DNA of 37,910 nt, from positions 1 through 37,910 of the forward strand of contig DAIOFH010000027.1 of the NCBI GenBank assembly GCA_036745875.1, written 5' to 3'. Numbering within the stretch: position 1 is the first letter of the stretch; each line of letters starts with the position of its first letter. Both the position numbers and the translations under genes were made by a program. The notes beneath the pieces were generated by a model. It searched no databases. It saw only the letters and a list, made by a program, of their open reading frames with translations, and had not been told where the DNA came from. Shown piece after piece: positions 14,698 through 23,979 of this stretch. Source of the DNA: DAIOFH01 sp036745875 (GTDB taxonomy: Bacteria; Planctomycetota; SZUA-567).

Positions 14698-15876
14698 TCA
14701 CGCGAAATCGACCCAGGCGCTGCCGGCGTCGGCGGAGCGGACGCAATTCTCGATCCAGCGGATGCCTTCGATGCCCGCTTCGATGCCGGGATAGACGAGG
14801 TTTTTCAAGGTTTTCTCGTCGCCGCGATTTTTCGCATCCATGGCCATGGCGAAGGCGAGGTAGATGTTGGACCAGGATTCGGCGAGGCCTTCCTGGTGCA
14901 GCGCGCCAAGCCGTTCGACCGCGTTCGCGCTGTCGTCCAGATAAGGCATGGCCCTGTTGAGGACCCGGCGCGGCTCGCCCTGCACTTCATAGATGAGTTC
15001 GTTCGGGTTGTAATCGTTGAACTCGATGCTCGCCTTGGAACCGACGACGCGGATGCGGTGGCCATCCATGCAGCCGGCGTTGACGGACGACGTCCAGAGG
15101 CGGCCGACCGCGCCGCCGTTGTAATGCATGAGGCAGTAGGCGTTGTCTTCGAGGGGGGCGCGGCTCGGGATAAAGCTCTGCCGGTCGCAGAGGAGGCGCT
15201 CGACCTTCAGGTTCGGGCAGATGAGGCGGGACATGTAGTAGGTATGGGTGGAGAGGTCGCCGAGGACGAAGGCGGGGCCGGCCATCTTCGGGTCGACGCG
15301 CCATTTCTGCGCTTCGCTTTTCTTGTCGGCGTCGTCCGTGGCGTTGAATCCGTGGGTGTATTCCAGTTCGAGCATGCGTATCGCGCCAAGGACGCCGGAC
15401 TCGACCATTGCGCGCATCTGCATGATGACGGGATAGCCGGAAAATCCGTAGGTGACGCCGATGACCTTGCCTTTCTCCTCGGCGAGAGCCTTTATCTCCT
15501 CCCCCTGTTTCGCTTCGAAAAAGAGGGGTTTTTCGCAAATCACATGCAGCCCGGCCTCGAGCGCGTCCTTGCAGATCTGGTAGTGGGTCCCGTTCGGGGT
15601 GGCGATGCTGACCGCCTCTATGCCGTCCTTCCTCTTCGCTTCCTCCGCCAGCATGGTCTTGTAGTCGGGATAGCAGCGGCTTTGTTCAATGCCGAGGTTT
15701 TTGCCGAACTCCCTGCCGCGTTCGGCATCGACGTCAAAAGCGCCCGCCACCATGACGAAGGCCGTGTTGTCGCGAAGCGCCCCGAGCCGGTGCTTGTAGC
15801 CGACCCCGCTGGTTTTGCCGCCGCCGATCATTGCCCATCTCAGGGGGCGTTCGATCCTTTTTTCGCCGTTATACAT
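14698..15876 (-). CDS. Gfo/Idh/MocA-family oxidoreductase
   Basis: 392 residues. The N-terminal Rossmann domain has the dinucleotide loop WAMIGGGKTSGVGYKH and the conserved VSIATPNGTHYQICKDALEAG, then HVICEKPL, where the Lys of EKP is the usual catalytic residue. The C-terminal alpha/beta domain contains GPAFVLGDLSTHTYYMSR, whose Asp and His are also typical active-site positions. It oxidises or reduces a sugar, cyclitol or sugar acid hydroxyl with NAD(P). The ATG at 15876 with GGGAG 9 bases upstream is preferred to a TTG five codons earlier. It faces away from the TIM-barrel gene at 16516 across a long AT-rich gap and likely belongs to the same regulon. Substrate unknown. Confidence 0.9.
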   Translation of the reverse strand: MYNGEKRIERPLRWAMIGGGKTSGVGYKHRLGALRDNTAFVMVAGAFDVDAERGREFGKNLGIEQSRCYPDYKTMLAEEAKRKDGIEAVSIATPNGTHYQICKDALEAGLHVICEKPLFFEAKQGEEIKALAEEKGKVIGVTYGFSGYPVIMQMRAMVESGVLGAIRMLELEYTHGFNATDDADKKSEAQKWRVDPKMAGPAFVLGDLSTHTYYMSRLICPNLKVERLLCDRQSFIPSRAPLEDNAYCLMHYNGGAVGRLWTSSVNAGCMDGHRIRVVGSKASIEFNDYNPNELIYEVQGEPRRVLNRAMPYLDDSANAVERLGALHQEGLAESWSNIYLAFAMAMDAKNRGDEKTLKNLVYPGIEAGIEGIRWIENCVRSADAGSAWVDFA

Positions 15877-16515
15877 TAGAGTTACTCCCAAGTTGAAAAG
15901 AATACTGGCGTACGCTGGCCAGCAAAAGTTGATCCGGAAAGGTCATTCGACACGCAAAACCTTTGTCATGTTGCCGTTACTGCAGTTTTCATCAATTATG
16001 AGGAGGAGGTCGGCGGCCGGCATGCCGGGAAAGGGTGAAGGATTTTTCGTTCAGGAATCGCCGTTTCCATTGTGATTATGACTATTTATTACCCTAATTT
16101 TAGTTATTGTCAATATGATTTTTACTAATAAACAATCTCGCCCATCTCCTGGTGACATGTATTATATTCTATTTTAACGCTTTACACCATTTTAAAATTT
16201 TTTCTATAATCGTGTTTTTCATTGCCCGTTCTTCATAATTCTCACCTGCGAATTTAAAAACTTTATCTTTTTCGTATTTATACGCATTTTTAAAGCCTTA
16301 TATGACAAGATATTTATATCAATGTATTTATTTTTCAGTTTATTTCTTGTTGACACTTTCTAAAATGAACATATAATCACCCGTAAATGGCAGCATTTCC
16401 AGAACCTTCTCCCTGTCCCGTGTCTTTGCGCCAAACGCCTCTCGACCCAGAACTCCCTATGCCACCTTCCGCAATGCGGCAAAGCGGTATTTTTACTCTT
16501 CTTGAAAGGAACATG
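15877..16515. other. Long divergent regulatory region, AT-rich core
   Basis: 639 bases without a credible gene. Near 15908-15925 there are overlapping palindromes GCGTACGC and CTGGCCAG, possible operators for the minus-strand dehydrogenase. From about 16070 to 16380 the sequence is strikingly AT-rich. TTTTAGTTATTGTCA at 16098-16112 recurs with one change at 19951-19965 before the ABC operon. CCATTGTGATTATGACTATT near 16067-16087 faintly resembles the MITE terminus. Confidence 0.45.
16350..16377 (+). promoter_or_regulatory. Near-consensus sigma-70 promoter for the isomerase/IolH-like pair
   Basis: TTGACA (16350-16355) and TATAAT (16372-16377), both perfect, with a 16-base spacer. The leader to 16516 is about 130 bases. 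Such a strong core promoter implies repression, most simply by the ROK protein encoded at 18521. Confidence 0.8.
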
Positions 16516-17457
16516 ATGGAACTCTCGATTTGTACCGACAGCCTGGGCAACCTGCCCTACGAAGAAATGCTCGACAAAGTCAAAGCGCTGGGCGTGGACT
16601 ATGTGGAAATGACCGTCGGCGGCTGGTCCCCCGCCCCGCATGTGCGCGCGGACGAACTACTGGCCGACGCGGGCAAGCGCGACTCCTTCCTGGGCGCTCT
16701 TAAGCGGCGCGGCATGGGCATCGCCGCCCTGAACTGTTCGGGTAACCCCCTCGATCCGGGCGAACTCGGCAAAAACCACCGCGAAGCGGCCGAAAAGACA
16801 ATGCGCCTGGCCGGCCTCCTCGGGGTGAAGAAAGTCGTCATGATGAGCGGCCTCCCCGGCGGCGCTCCCGGCGACAAAATCCCCAACTGGGTATCCTATA
16901 CCATCAGCTGGCCCGAAAGCCTCGCCGACGTCATGGATTACCAGTGGAACCAGGTCGCCATCCCCTACTGGAAGGAACTGGTCAGGACGGCCAGGGACAA
17001 CGGCGTCGAAAAGATCGCTCTCGAGAACTTCTCCGCCCAGCTGGTCTGGAACCCGGAGACCCTCTTCAGGCTGAGGAATGCCGTTGACCCCATGATCGGC
17101 CTGAACCTCGACCCGTCGCACCTGCTCTGGATGGGGGCGGACCCGATCGCCTCCGCCCGCGCCCTCGGCGGCGCCATCCACCACGTCCACGGCAAGGACG
17201 TCCGCATAGAGCGCGGCCTTGCCGACGTCAACGGGCTTTTGGAAACGAAGGTGGTCACCGATTGCGTCAACCGCGCCTGGAACTATGTCGCCGTCGGTTG
17301 CGGCAAAGACCTGCAATGGTGGAAGGAATTTTTCTCCGTCGTCCGCATGTGCGGTTATGATGATTTCGTCTCCCTCGAAATGGAAGACCTCACCATGAGC
17401 GTCGAGGCGGGCCTGGCGACGTCCGTCGAAGCGCTCAAAGCGACGATCAGCCGGTAA
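16516..17457 (+). CDS. TIM-barrel sugar phosphate isomerase/epimerase family protein
   Basis: 313 residues. The start is one of two adjacent ATGs (16513, 16516) behind GAAAGGA. 16516 has better spacing, and the frame further upstream is not protein-like. Barrel landmarks: LSICTDSLGNLPYEEMLDKV, GVDYVEMTVGGW, KIALENFSAQLVW (Glu ligand), IGLNLDPSHLLWMG (Asp and His), IHHVHGKDV (His) and FVSLEMEDL (Glu). The LDPSHLLW-x-G and HVHxKD motifs are shared with the truncated isomerase at 570-1529, so the two are distant paralogues. It likely isomerises, epimerises or dehydrates a cyclitol or keto-sugar. It is co-transcribed with the IolH-like gene 38 bases downstream. Confidence 0.9.
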   Translation: MELSICTDSLGNLPYEEMLDKVKALGVDYVEMTVGGWSPAPHVRADELLADAGKRDSFLGALKRRGMGIAALNCSGNPLDPGELGKNHREAAEKTMRLAGLLGVKKVVMMSGLPGGAPGDKIPNWVSYTISWPESLADVMDYQWNQVAIPYWKELVRTARDNGVEKIALENFSAQLVWNPETLFRLRNAVDPMIGLNLDPSHLLWMGADPIASARALGGAIHHVHGKDVRIERGLADVNGLLETKVVTDCVNRAWNYVAVGCGKDLQWWKEFFSVVRMCGYDDFVSLEMEDLTMSVEAGLATSVEALKATISR

Positions 17458-17495
17458 AAACGGCACAGGGACCCGGAAAAAAATTGGAGAAGAAA

Positions 17496-18377
17496 ATGAA
17501 AATCGCATTTGACGTGGACGTTCTGGCCAAACAAATGGGGATTCGCGACATGGTCCACAAGGTCGCGGACTGGGGCTATAAATACATCGAGCAATCCCCG
17601 CACCCGAGGATCAACCCGTTTTACAAGCACCCGCTGTTTTCCAAGGAATGCGAAAAGGAATACCGGGACGCCCTGAAGGAAACGGGAGTGCGCATATCCT
17701 CCTTCATCGTCGTCTACCGCTGGTCCGGACCGACGGAGGAACAGCGGAAGATTGCCGTCGCCAACTGGAAAAGGATAGTGGAGATCGCCTGCGACATGGG
17801 GGTCGAGGTCATAAATACCGAACTGTCCGGCGACCCCGGCCAGCCGGAAATCTGCAATGGCATGTGGTTCCGCTCCATGGACGAACTGCTGCCGCTGTTT
17901 GAAAAGAACAAGCTGCGGGTTGAAATCCAGTCGCACCCGTATGATTTCTGCGAGTTGAACGACGAAACCGTGGACATGGTGAAGTCGTTCCGTTCCGACC
18001 ATGTCGCCTACGTCTATTCCACTTCGCACGGTTTCTTTTACGACAAGGGAAAAGGCGATGTCCGCCACATGTTGGAATACGCCGGCGACAGCCTGTCGCA
18101 CGTTTTGTTCTCCGATACCATGAACCAAACGATCGATTGCCGCTATATAGTCAATCCTCCCGGCGTCAATGCGACGATTCACCAGCACCTGGCCATGGGG
18201 GAGGGCGAAGTGGACTTTGCGGGCATTTTCGAGACGCTGCGCGAAACCGGGTTCGCCAAGCGCAAATTCGGGGTCGGCGGCGGCCCCATCGCTTGCGTCT
18301 CCTACTTCGGCTATCCCGAGAAGATGGACAAACAGGCAGTGGAAGCGCGCGAGCGGATCGAGAAAGAGCTGCTATAA
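17496..18377 (+). CDS. iolH: IolH-like inositol-catabolism TIM-barrel protein
   Basis: 293 residues. Start at ATG 17496 with GGAG 7 bases upstream. The sequence closely resembles what I recall of IolH from myo-inositol operons: MKIAFDVDV at the N-terminus, ADWGYKYIEQSPHPRINPFY, ISSFIVVYRWSGPTEEQRK, VINTELSGDPGQPEIC, LRVEIQSHPYDFCE, RYIVNPPGVNATIHQHLAMG then EGEVDF, and GYPEKMDKQAVEARERIE. IolH is a metal-dependent TIM-barrel protein of the isomerase/epimerase family in inositol gene clusters. Its exact step is less certain than that of IolE, IolI or IolB. Here it is not accompanied by iolB, C, D or E. The symbol reflects family similarity. Confidence 0.8.
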   Translation: MKIAFDVDVLAKQMGIRDMVHKVADWGYKYIEQSPHPRINPFYKHPLFSKECEKEYRDALKETGVRISSFIVVYRWSGPTEEQRKIAVANWKRIVEIACDMGVEVINTELSGDPGQPEICNGMWFRSMDELLPLFEKNKLRVEIQSHPYDFCELNDETVDMVKSFRSDHVAYVYSTSHGFFYDKGKGDVRHMLEYAGDSLSHVLFSDTMNQTIDCRYIVNPPGVNATIHQHLAMGEGEVDFAGIFETLRETGFAKRKFGVGGGPIACVSYFGYPEKMDKQAVEARERIEKELL

Positions 18378-18425
18378 CCGGCGTCCGCACCATAAATGCG
18401 CACATGAATCTTGCACGCGCCGCTC

Positions 18426-18454
18426 TTGACGAACGGTGCGTGTTTTGTTAGATT
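18426..18454 (+). promoter_or_regulatory. Sigma-70-type promoter for the ROK regulator gene
   Basis: TTGACG (18426-18431) and TAGATT (18449-18454) are separated by 17 bases. The leader to the ATG at 18521 would be about 60 bases. Confidence 0.5.
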
Positions 18455-18520
18455 CAGACTGATAAATAGGATGCGCGCCGAGGCGCAGTCAGTGAAAGCT
18501 CCCATTGAGGATTCGCCTCC

Positions 18521-19768
18521 ATGATTACACCAAAGAAACAGAGCGATAAAAACGAAACCAAAATAGAAAACCGGCGCGAAGTCCTTGATACCTTCCGCAA
18601 GGGCCAGATCATCACCGTCGCGGAAGTCTCCAGTCGCAGCGGCCTGAGCAAAGCCACAGTCCACCGAGTAGTCGAATTCCTGCAGAAGGAAAAACTGGTC
18701 CTGCCGGCAGGCAAGGGCGTGTCCGGCGACGAAGGCGGGAAGAAGCCGATCCTGTTCACCTTCAATGCGGGTTATAAATATGTGCTCTGCTACCAAATTC
18801 TGGCGAATGCCCTCCTCTCCGGAATATCGGACATGCGGGGCAATTTCCTGGCCGAACGATCGGTGGCCTTCGCGAACGACACCCCATTGGAAGTAGTCCT
18901 CGAAAAAATGCACGACGCCTTCGGCGACATGGCTTCGCACCTGCATCTGGGGCTCGAGCATTTCGCCGGCATTGTGATAGGATCACACGGCATCACGAAC
19001 GCCGAGGAAGGAATAGTCCTCGCCTCCCCCTACTTCCCTTCGTGGGGAAGGGACATCCCCCTGGTGGAAATGGTGCAAACGCTGTTCGACCGGCCGATAC
19101 CCGTGTATATCGACAACTCAAACCGCTACAACGCCTATGCGGAAATGCGGGCGGGAAAGGCGGAGGGCTGCAGGAATTTCATCGTCGTCGACTGCGAATT
19201 GCACGGCGTGGGGGCCGGGATAGTCATCGACGGCGTCCTCTGGCGCGGCAGCCATTTTCTGTCCGGCGAAATCGGCCACCTCACCGTCGACCCCACGGGA
19301 AAACGCAAATGCACCTGCGGCAACAGAGGCTGCCTGGAGACAATGGCTTCCAGGAACAGCCTCATCAACGACGCGCTGGAAGGGGCGAAGAAAAACAGCG
19401 GCTCGCTCCTGGCCAAAAAGATCGCCGCCGGCGGCGTGTCCCACCGCGACATCTACGACATCGCCAACGCCGGGGACGAATTTGCCAGGAGCGTCGTGGA
19501 AGAGCAGGCGCGCTGGCTGGCTATTGCCATAGACAGCGTTTCCCTCATCTCCGACCCGGACATGGTGATCCTGCAGGGCCCCTACGCCCGCGGCGGCGCT
19601 TTCTTCCTCGAAAGGCTGAATTACTTCATCAACCACGGCGGTCTACCGCAGATGCCGAAAAACATCGCCCTCTGTTATTCCGCATTCGACCGCCAGCGCG
19701 GCCTGATCGGCGGCGCGCATTTCGTCGCCGACAAGTTTTATTCCGACATGTCCTTGTACAACGGCTGA
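18521..19768 (+). CDS. ROK-family transcriptional regulator (NagC/XylR/Mlc type)
   Basis: 415 residues, the size of ROK repressors. An N-terminal winged helix-turn-helix reads ITVAEVSSRSGLSKATVHRVVEFLQ (about 26-50). The ROK kinase-like fold follows with VYIDNSNRYNAYAE. The zinc site GEIGHLTVDPTGKRKCTCGN continues RGCLE and supplies one His and three Cys, as in Mlc. The usual kinase catalytic Asp (D in the D-N-x-N-x-A motif) is present as DNSNRYNA, so ligand binding is probably intact. It sits between the isomerase/IolH-like pair and the ABC importer operon and most likely represses both until a sugar or cyclitol inducer binds. Confidence 0.92.
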   Translation: MITPKKQSDKNETKIENRREVLDTFRKGQIITVAEVSSRSGLSKATVHRVVEFLQKEKLVLPAGKGVSGDEGGKKPILFTFNAGYKYVLCYQILANALLSGISDMRGNFLAERSVAFANDTPLEVVLEKMHDAFGDMASHLHLGLEHFAGIVIGSHGITNAEEGIVLASPYFPSWGRDIPLVEMVQTLFDRPIPVYIDNSNRYNAYAEMRAGKAEGCRNFIVVDCELHGVGAGIVIDGVLWRGSHFLSGEIGHLTVDPTGKRKCTCGNRGCLETMASRNSLINDALEGAKKNSGSLLAKKIAAGGVSHRDIYDIANAGDEFARSVVEEQARWLAIAIDSVSLISDPDMVILQGPYARGGAFFLERLNYFINHGGLPQMPKNIALCYSAFDRQRGLIGGAHFVADKFYSDMSLYNG

Positions 19769-20249
19769 ACTGTCTTTTCGCGATACAATCACTTTGCGAG
19801 AGACTGACGCGCGAATTGACCCGGAAACTCCCAATGATGTAATTAATACCAGCTTTAGTTGAAAATCGCCGTCTTTTTTCTGATCGCCTAACCGTTTCAT
19901 TTTTACGGAATTAAATTGAACCGAGTAAAATATTAGTGACTTTTTGTCTTTTTTAGTTATTCTCACCTTGACATTAACTTAATTTCTGCTATGATCCTTT
20001 GCATGCACAATACCTTTTGAGATATTTAAACTATCCTTTCCAGACGCGCATTGCCTTTTCCCTCTGCCATTTGCACTAGCCCCAAAGAACACTCTGTCGA
20101 GCCGCAATTATACTCGCGAGTCAGGCATGCCGCTCGTTGAGCGGTATGCGCCATGCCAAAGGAGACTTGCAAGGGGTTACTTTTGAAAATGCGAGACTTT
20201 CCGCTGAAAGCCTTGCCTACATTCACTATGATGAAAGGATATCAAGAGC
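19769..20249 (+). other. Long leader/regulatory region before the ABC importer operon
   Basis: 481 bases, no gene. A promoter is at 19968-19995. Just upstream, TTTTAGTTATTCTCA (19951-19965) matches the motif at 16098-16112. About 180 bases downstream a CCGCT/AGCGG hairpin lies near 20181. The leader from the promoter to 20250 is about 250 bases, long enough for a structured 5' element, though I recognise no riboswitch class. Confidence 0.45.
19968..19995 (+). promoter_or_regulatory. Sigma-70 promoter of the ABC importer operon
   Basis: TTGACA (19968-19973) and TATGAT (19990-19995) with a 16-base spacer, the same geometry as the promoter at 16350. Confidence 0.75.
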
Positions 20250-21761
20250 ATGACTGATAAACTGGTGGTAATGCGTGATATCACGGTGGATTTTCCGGGA
20301 GTAAGAGCCCTCGACGGAGTTTGCTTCGATTTGCGCGAGGGAGAGGTGCATGTTCTCCTCGGCGAAAACGGTGCGGGGAAATCGACGATCATGAAGGTTC
20401 TTGCCGGCGTCAATACCAACTACTCCGGTACAGTTTGTTATAAAGGCGCTGAAATCCGCTGTCGTGACGTTCGTGAACAGCAGTTACGCGGAATCAGCAT
20501 CATCTTCCAAGAGACGAACCTATTGCGGAACCTCACCGTTGCCGAAAATATTTTCCTCGGTCGACAACCAGTCACGGCCACCGGGCGTATTGACTGGAAG
20601 ACAATGAATGCCAGAGCGCGCAAACTGCTTGATTCGATCCATTCGAATATTCCTGAAAAAATCCTTGTTTCGAAATTGAGCGTCGGTCAGATGCAAATGG
20701 TGGAAATCGCCAAAGCCATATCATTCGACTCGGACGTCATAATAATGGATGAGCCCACATCCGCCCTCACAGAAGTCGAGGTGAGCGGGCTTTTCACTAT
20801 CATAGCGATGTTGAAGCAAAAGGGAGTGGGCATCGTGTATATTTCACACCGCCTTGAAGAAATCATGCAAATCGGCGATCGTGTCACCGTATTTAGAGAC
20901 GGGCAATATATCCAGACCATCCCTGTTGTAGATACCGACCTGGACAGTCTTGTCTGCCTCATGGTTGGTCGCGACCTTTCGGAAAAATTCCCAAAAGTCC
21001 AAGTCGAGCCAGGTCCCGTCCTTCTTGAAGTAAAGAGCCTAACCCAAAAAGAAAACAACCTGCAGGATATCGATTTGCACGTCAGGCGTGGGGAAATTGT
21101 AGGGCTGTACGGTCTCATGGGGGCGGGGAGAACAGAGCTCATGCGTTGTGTCTTCGGCGCGGACCGCTTCGATAGTGGTGAAATATGGATCGATGGCAAG
21201 CGGGTAAGCGTCCGGAACTGCGCCGACGCCAAAAAACTGGGCATTGCGTTGTTGACCGAGGATCGAAAGCATCAAGGCCTTATTCTCGAATTCTCCGTCC
21301 TCGACAATATTTTGCTGACAAACTACGACAAATCCATGAGCGTCCGGGGAATTAACCATAGCAAGGCTCGAAAAAGCGCCAAGTTGCTTGCGGAGTCCGT
21401 TCGCACCAAAACCCCCTCCCTCGATCAGAAAGTCAAATTGCTGTCGGGCGGCAATCAGCAAAAGGTGGTTATCGCCAAATGGCTCAACGCTGACCCGGAA
21501 GTGTTGATTTTTGATGAACCGACGCGGGGTATTGATGTCGGAGCCAAAGTTGAAATTTACAAAATCATGAATGACCTCAAGCAACGCGGTAAATCAATCG
21601 TCATGATAACATCCGAGCTTCCTGAAGCTCTTGGCATCAGCGACCGGTTGTACGTCATGCGCAATGGACGCGTAACCCACTGCTTCGACTCGCCAACCAA
21701 CGTAAGCGAGGACGAAGTAATCAAATATGCAACCTTGGAAACGGAAAATAAACCGTCTTAA
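20250..21761 (+). CDS. Sugar ABC importer ATPase, tandem NBD (RbsA/MglA type)
   Basis: 503 residues, two fused nucleotide-binding domains. NBD1: Walker A GENGAGKST (about residue 39), signature LSVGQMQMVEIA (atypical LSVGQ), Walker B VIIMDEPTSALT. NBD2: degenerate Walker A GLMGAGRTEL, signature LSGGNQQKV, Walker B VLIFDEPTRGIDVG. The degenerate second Walker A is normal for the CUT2 family (ribose, galactose, inositol, xylose). It energises the permease encoded 9 bases downstream, at the cytoplasmic face. The operon continues with the binding protein, an alcohol dehydrogenase and a Gfo/Idh/MocA enzyme. Confidence 0.95.
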   Translation: MTDKLVVMRDITVDFPGVRALDGVCFDLREGEVHVLLGENGAGKSTIMKVLAGVNTNYSGTVCYKGAEIRCRDVREQQLRGISIIFQETNLLRNLTVAENIFLGRQPVTATGRIDWKTMNARARKLLDSIHSNIPEKILVSKLSVGQMQMVEIAKAISFDSDVIIMDEPTSALTEVEVSGLFTIIAMLKQKGVGIVYISHRLEEIMQIGDRVTVFRDGQYIQTIPVVDTDLDSLVCLMVGRDLSEKFPKVQVEPGPVLLEVKSLTQKENNLQDIDLHVRRGEIVGLYGLMGAGRTELMRCVFGADRFDSGEIWIDGKRVSVRNCADAKKLGIALLTEDRKHQGLILEFSVLDNILLTNYDKSMSVRGINHSKARKSAKLLAESVRTKTPSLDQKVKLLSGGNQQKVVIAKWLNADPEVLIFDEPTRGIDVGAKVEIYKIMNDLKQRGKSIVMITSELPEALGISDRLYVMRNGRVTHCFDSPTNVSEDEVIKYATLETENKPS

Positions 21762-21770
21762 GGAGACGAC

Positions 21771-22733
21771 ATGCAAAAGGGTATTAATGCTGAACGGCAG
21801 GGAAAATTCGATCTAAGCAGTCTTACGACATTATTTGTCTTAGCCGGACTATGCATAGTACTGGCGATTATTTCGAAAGGTATTTTCATCACAAAAGGCA
21901 ATTTGCTCAATATCGCCGCGCAGGTTACGGTCAATGCAATCGTTTCGGTTGGTATGACCATCGTATTGTTCACCGGCGGTATCGACCTCTCTGTGGGGTC
22001 GGTTCTCGGCTTTTCAGGGATGCTCCTGGCCTTGCTTCTCAAGGCTGGAATTCCCGTCCCTTTGGCCATCGTCGCGTGTTTGGTTATCGGCTGCCTGTGC
22101 GGACTGATCAATGGCCTGTTGATTACTGCAGGCAAGTTGCCGCCTTTTATCGCCACACTTGGCATCATGAATGTGGCACGAGCGGGAGCGCTTCTGATCA
22201 GCGGCGGAAGAAGCATTTCCGCATTTCCCGCCAGCTTTCGGTTCATCGGTGCGGAACGTATTCCAGGTACGGGAATACCGGTTCAAGTTATATTCATGCT
22301 TATCCTCTACGTGGCGGCTTACTACTTGCTGCGCTACCGCAAAACGGGACGGTTCATTTATTCAATCGGCGGCAACAAGGAAGCCACTCGTCTGTCCGGG
22401 ATAAATGTTCGCCGCTATGAATGCGTAGCGTATGTGATAAGTGGTCTGACCGCCGCCATTGCCGCCGTAGTGCTTGTGTCGAAACTGAACGCAGTACAGG
22501 CTACCGCCGGTATGGGGTACGAAATGGACGCCGTCGCCGCAGCTGTAATAGGCGGTACCAGTCTAAGCGGCGGCGTTGGTAGCATATGGGGAACGATCCT
22601 TGGTGCCGTCATGATTGGGGTCATTCGTAACGGCCTTAATTTGATGAATGCGAATTCCTATTTGCAGCAGGGAATAATCGGCGTCGTCATCATTATTGCT
22701 GTACTTATAGACATGGCCAAAAAGCGCAAATAA
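21771..22733 (+). CDS. Sugar ABC importer permease (RbsC type)
   Basis: 320 residues with about 8-10 hydrophobic helices, typical of CUT2 permeases, which work as homodimers. Landmarks: VSVGMTIVLFTGGIDLSVGS, GLINGLLITAGKLPPFIATL, GIMNVARAGALLISGG, YSIGGNKEATRLSGINVRRY and AVIGGTSLSGGVGSIWGTIL. GGAGACGAC precedes the ATG. Substrate is probably a pentose, hexose or inositol, judging from family and neighbours. Confidence 0.95.
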   Translation: MQKGINAERQGKFDLSSLTTLFVLAGLCIVLAIISKGIFITKGNLLNIAAQVTVNAIVSVGMTIVLFTGGIDLSVGSVLGFSGMLLALLLKAGIPVPLAIVACLVIGCLCGLINGLLITAGKLPPFIATLGIMNVARAGALLISGGRSISAFPASFRFIGAERIPGTGIPVQVIFMLILYVAAYYLLRYRKTGRFIYSIGGNKEATRLSGINVRRYECVAYVISGLTAAIAAVVLVSKLNAVQATAGMGYEMDAVAAAVIGGTSLSGGVGSIWGTILGAVMIGVIRNGLNLMNANSYLQQGIIGVVIIIAVLIDMAKKRK

Positions 22734-22816
22734 CCACCCTCGATTATGGGTGTCCTGTAAACTGAATATTTTGTGAATTCAAACGATGGGTAGTCTGGAC
22801 AAAAAGGAGAATTGCC

Positions 22817-23773
22817 ATGAAAAGCAACTTGCTTAAATCTATTTCACTATTGCTTTCGCTTTCCCTGGGAGCGTGCGTATTTGGTACAGAAACGTTCGCG
22901 GGCGAATATACCCTGGGCTATGTTTCAAAGAATCTGAATGACGACTTTATGATCAACCTGAAGGAGGGGGCGGAGGAACATGCCAGGAAGCTCGGCATCA
23001 CACTGCGGTATATGACGGCGAACAACAATGCGGATATTGAAAAACAAATTCAACTAGCTGACGACATGATTACACAGGGTGTCGACGCGCTGATTCTCGT
23101 GCCGATGGAACCTGCTTCACTCATTCCGACAATCATCAAAGCCAATGAAGCAAATATTCCAGTCATTTTGGTCAATGACCCCGTGGATGATCAATCGGCG
23201 AAAGAACAAGGCGCGCTCTATGCCACGTATGTCGGAACCGACAATGTCATGGGCGGCAAAGTGGCTGCGGAATTTGTTAAAAACCACTATCCGTCAGGAG
23301 CCAGAGTAGTCTTGATAGGCGGCGTTGCCGGTCAGTTGACAAGTGACCAAAGACTGGATGGGTTCAAGATAGGCATTATGGACAGCCCTCAAATCCAAAT
23401 CATAGCGGAACAGCCCACCGACTGGTCGCGCGACCAGGGATTCAGCGTCATGCAAAATATGCTTACCGCCAACCCGGACATTGACTTGGTTTTTGGGGCA
23501 TCAGACGTTATGATTATGGGTGCCGCCGAGGCAATCAAGCAGGCGGAAGTTCAGGACAGCATCAAAGCGCTCGGTTTCGACGGTTCTGCCGAAGCGATCG
23601 AAATGGTGAAAAGCGGCGACATGATCGGTACGGTTGCCCAATACCCTAAGATTATGTCGGCGGCCGCCATAGACGCTGCGATCGACGTGCTCAACGGAAA
23701 ATCGGTGGAAAACCCCATCTATACCAAACTTGAGGTGCTTACCAAGGATAATATCACGGATCAGCGGAATTAA
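22817..23773 (+). CDS. Periplasmic sugar-binding protein of ABC importer
   Basis: 318 residues, type I periplasmic binding protein of the RbsB/inositol-binding class. The N-terminus has a Lys-rich start and a hydrophobic core (SISLLLSLSLGAC). LGAC could be a lipobox, giving a lipoprotein anchored at Cys20, or cleavage could occur later near TFA-GE. Mature landmarks: YTLGYVSKNLNDDFMINLKE, QIQLADDMITQGVDALILVP, IPVILVNDPVDD, YVGTDNVMGGKVAAEF, VVLIGGVAGQLTSDQRLDGF and IKALGFDGSAEAIEMV. AAGGAG precedes the ATG. It captures the substrate for the transporter encoded immediately upstream. Confidence 0.93.
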   Translation: MKSNLLKSISLLLSLSLGACVFGTETFAGEYTLGYVSKNLNDDFMINLKEGAEEHARKLGITLRYMTANNNADIEKQIQLADDMITQGVDALILVPMEPASLIPTIIKANEANIPVILVNDPVDDQSAKEQGALYATYVGTDNVMGGKVAAEFVKNHYPSGARVVLIGGVAGQLTSDQRLDGFKIGIMDSPQIQIIAEQPTDWSRDQGFSVMQNMLTANPDIDLVFGASDVMIMGAAEAIKQAEVQDSIKALGFDGSAEAIEMVKSGDMIGTVAQYPKIMSAAAIDAAIDVLNGKSVENPIYTKLEVLTKDNITDQRN

Positions 23774-23790
23774 TAACCACAAACCACCTT

Positions 23791-23841
23791 AAGCGGCCTG
23801 AGTAATTATTGAGACCGCTTGGCATTGGGCGTATGGCAAAG
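23791..23841. repeat. Palindromic interspersed repeat, copy B
   Basis: Bases 23791-23820 form a stem (AAGCGG...CCGCTT with further CT/AG pairs around TAATTATT) 18 bases after the binding-protein stop. About 50 bases match 214-263 in inverted orientation. It may act as a 3' stabilising or attenuating stem between the importer genes and the dehydrogenase genes. Confidence 0.6.
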
Positions 23842-23979
23842 TAGGCGAAAGTGGCAGAGCGCGACCAATGCTTGGCGGTATCAATGATTATACAAAACGA
23901 TCTAACTTCCCTTTTGCCGTGATGGAATTCATTACACATTCTTCTTACCAACGGCATGGATATACCCACAAGGATGTTT

